Positions 61,958 to 64,000 of a DNA stretch of 64,000 nt are shown here, one piece after another (position 1 is the stretch's first letter; every line of letters starts with the position of its first letter). The notes below the pieces were generated by a model. The model saw only the letters and a program-made list of their open reading frames with translations. It was not told where the DNA came from and ran no database searches. Source of the DNA: Nocardioides sp. Soil797 (lineage in GTDB: Bacteria; Actinomycetota; Actinomycetes; Propionibacteriales; Nocardioidaceae); NCBI GenBank assembly GCA_001429555.1, contig LMSR01000002.1, positions 1-64,000 of the forward strand. Direction: 5' to 3'. The translations under genes were made by a program, and so were the position numbers.

Positions 61958-64000
61958 CTACCCACCTCGTCCGCGGCGGCCTTCTTCTTGCGGTGTCGGC
62001 GGATCCAGCGCACGGGGATGGCCAGGAACAGGATGCCGACACCGACGCCGAGGATCACCCAGATCACCTTGCCGACCGAGTTGGAGCGCACGCTCATCTG
62101 CTCCGAGGTGCCGATCGGCCGGCCCTGCAGGTCGGTGGCCAGCAGCTCGACCGAGTGCACCCCGATGGAGTTGGCCTTGGCGTCGAGCTGGATGGTGCGC
62201 GAGGCGTTCGCGCCGAGCTCGATCTCGCCCGGTGCCATGATCTCGAGGTCGTCCCGGGTGTGCGCCTCGATGGCCAGCGTGACCGGGACGTCGAGGCCGT
62301 TGGTGATGGTCACCGCGAACGGGCCGCTGGCCGCCGACAGGATGACGAACTCGGGGGCATCGATGGTGACCAGGTCGAGGCGGTCCCTGAGCCAGTCGCG
62401 GGCCTCGATCGAGTGCCGCTCGGCCGTGCTCTGGTGGTCACGCATCATGTACGACGTGTAGTTGAGCGCCTCGGCCAGGCTGTGGCTCGCGATCGAGTCA
62501 CTGGTGGTGACGATCTCGTCGAGCGTGGCGCCGGCGGCGATCAGCTCGTCGGCCGCGGTGAACAGGCTCGGGTGGATCTCGCGGATCTCCTGCCGCTTCG
62601 GGTAGTCGAGGTGCTCGCTCTCGCGGCTCGGACCACCGGTGTTCTGGGAGAGGCCGCGCAGGTCGACGAACGACTGGTCGAGACCGCTGAAGAAGTCCGT
62701 CGAGGACTCACCCGGGTCGAAGTCGGAGGGCAGGTTCGCCACCAGCGCCTGCTTGCTGCCCGACAACGAGCGGACGCTCGCCTCGGCCAGCACGCGCTGA
62801 CGGGCGGACAGGGCGTTCAACGGCTCGCCCTCGGGCTCGGCCATCAACGAGGGGTCGTAGATCGACATCGTGCGCTTGCCGACCCGGAGCGTGGAGGGGA
62901 CGGTGATCTCGTCGGTGGCCCCGGGCACCGCCTCGGACGACATCAGCAACGTCGCCCTGTCGGTGATGCTGGCCAGGGCGTCGACGGGCAGCAGCCCCGA
63001 GGGAGGGACGACCGCCGGGGTCGCGGAGATCGAGCGCGCGGAGAGCGTGCGTTGGGACAGCTTCCGGGCCCGGCGCAACAACTCTTCGTCGTACGTCGCG
63101 GCGGAGGCGACGTCGATGTCGCCGTACGGCAGGCCGAGCACCTCGTGGTCACTTGCGATCGAGGTGATCTCCTCGAGCCACACCTGGGCCGGCAGGGTCA
63201 GGTTGGAGTCGGCGGAGGAGCTGCTCGCATCCTCCTCGGGGTCCTCGAGCACCCGCGGCAGATTGCCCTCGGCAAGCTGCTCCGCGGCGGAGAGCACCGC
63301 CGGGTCGACCAGCATCGTCACCGGTGCGTTGCCGCTGTTGGAGAGCAGCGTGGCCAGGTTGGCCAGGCGTCCGCCGGAGCCCAGCTCCTGCGTCCAGTCG
63401 GACTCGTCGGAGAGGGCGCCGTCGGCGTTGCGGAGGATGCCGCGTCGAATCGGTACGACGACGGAGGTGGCGACCTTGTCGTGGCCGGGATTCATCAGGG
63501 AGATGAAGGTGCGGGCCCGGCCCACGGCGTTCTCCGGGCGACCGTCCTCGGTGGCACCCAGGGCCTGGACGCCGATCTGGTAGGTGCCCTCCGAGCCACT
63601 GATCCGGGAGGCCACCACCGCCCGGGGGATGCGGATGCTCCACGAGCGGGTCTCTCCGGGCGCCAGCTGGGTGATGCCGGCGTCGAAGTGTCCCTCGCTG
63701 GTGATCCGGTCACCGAAGGGCAGGCGGGGGTCGGACTCGGTGGCGAGCCGGACCTCCTGCGACGTGGTGAACGGCGAGTGCGAGAGCCGTGGATAGACCT
63801 TGATGTCCTGCCACTCGTCGAGTGAGTCGTTGGTGACGGTGCCCTTCATCGTGATCGGGCCCTTGCGGGGGATCACTGCCGGGGTCAGTGAGTCGATGGT
63901 GAGGGTGAGTGGGTCGGCCTCGACGCGCGGCGTCGCGGGTGCCGCGGGTGATTCGGTGACCGTCGTCGCAGCCGTCGACTCGGCCACCGTCCAGGGGCCG
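61954..64000 (-). CDS. DUF6049 family secreted membrane protein (N-terminus outside window)
   Basis: At least 682 residues are visible; the frame is open to the window edge, so the signal peptide is missing. The outer part begins with a strand-rich domain (PLTLTIDSLTPAVIPRKGPITMKGTVTNDS) and the end has a membrane helix (VIWVILGVGVGILFLAIPV) with a basic tail. It corresponds to mycobacterial Rv3909, encoded directly before mviN. The role is unknown but probably tied to MurJ. GTG 63987 is an internal possibility, not the likely start. Confidence 0.85.
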   Translation of the reverse strand, partial: GPWTVAESTAATTVTESPAAPATPRVEADPLTLTIDSLTPAVIPRKGPITMKGTVTNDSLDEWQDIKVYPRLSHSPFTTSQEVRLATESDPRLPFGDRITSEGHFDAGITQLAPGETRSWSIRIPRAVVASRISGSEGTYQIGVQALGATEDGRPENAVGRARTFISLMNPGHDKVATSVVVPIRRGILRNADGALSDESDWTQELGSGGRLANLATLLSNSGNAPVTMLVDPAVLSAAEQLAEGNLPRVLEDPEEDASSSSADSNLTLPAQVWLEEITSIASDHEVLGLPYGDIDVASAATYDEELLRRARKLSQRTLSARSISATPAVVPPSGLLPVDALASITDRATLLMSSEAVPGATDEITVPSTLRVGKRTMSIYDPSLMAEPEGEPLNALSARQRVLAEASVRSLSGSKQALVANLPSDFDPGESSTDFFSGLDQSFVDLRGLSQNTGGPSRESEHLDYPKRQEIREIHPSLFTAADELIAAGATLDEIVTTSDSIASHSLAEALNYTSYMMRDHQSTAERHSIEARDWLRDRLDLVTIDAPEFVILSAASGPFAVTITNGLDVPVTLAIEAHTRDDLEIMAPGEIELGANASRTIQLDAKANSIGVHSVELLATDLQGRPIGTSEQMSVRSNSVGKVIWVILGVGVGILFLAIPVRWIRRHRKKKAAADEVGS

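Overview
This is a 64 kb piece of an actinobacterial chromosome that spans the replication-origin region. The very high GC content, frequent GTG and TTG starts, mycothiol-type enzymes, the dnaA-dnaN-gnd-recF-dciA-gyrB-gyrA order, the fhaA-fhaB-pstP-rodA-pbpA-pknB cluster and the murJ-sigM-anti-sigma-trxB-trxA cluster all point to Actinomycetota. A relative of Nocardioides (Nocardioidaceae) is my best guess. I recognised families from the sequence alone and ran no database search.

Layout. 1-5.7 kb: the tail of an IS30-like transposase, a drug-type ABC exporter with a twin palindromic operator, a mycothiol-dependent enzyme, an MMPL transporter and a PadR regulator. 5.8-16.1 kb: malic enzyme, a TetR/MMPL pair with operator repeats, a sodium symporter with its tiny partner subunit, and small membrane proteins. 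16.5-26.9 kb: tRNA-Leu, the cell-wall growth and division cluster fhaA to pknB (no pknA), a DUF881 protein, a double-length CrgA and a rhomboid protease. 26.9-35.2 kb: ppiA, a helical-repeat protein, SURF1 and neighbours, lipoproteins and a sortase-type Ig-repeat surface protein. 35.4-48.1 kb: tRNA-Ala, a 41-residue DLW-39 protein, tRNA-Ile, then gyrA, gyrB, dciA, recF, gnd, dnaN and dnaA, all on the minus strand. 48.3-53.6 kb: rpmH, rnpA, yidD, yidC, jag, rsmG, parA and parB on the plus strand. 53.7-64 kb: lipid acyltransferase, acetyltransferase, thioredoxin system, SigM and its probable anti-sigma factor, a MurJ-partner pseudokinase, MurJ, and a DUF6049 protein cut by the window edge.

The genes form one coherent set for replication start, chromosome segregation and envelope growth. 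DnaA boxes flank dnaA on both sides. Two parS sites lie exactly in the start codon regions of rsmG and parA. The phosphorylation cluster (PknB, PstP, FhaA) is probably linked to the MurJ/pseudokinase pair 35 kb away.

The least expected signal is not a gene. At least four unrelated families of intergenic palindromic elements are dispersed through the window. Most copies sit just after stop codons. Two families show compensatory base changes that keep stems intact, so their structure appears to be under selection. A further pattern is a set of genes with a TANNNT hexamer 6-7 bases before the start codon, the layout of leaderless transcripts.
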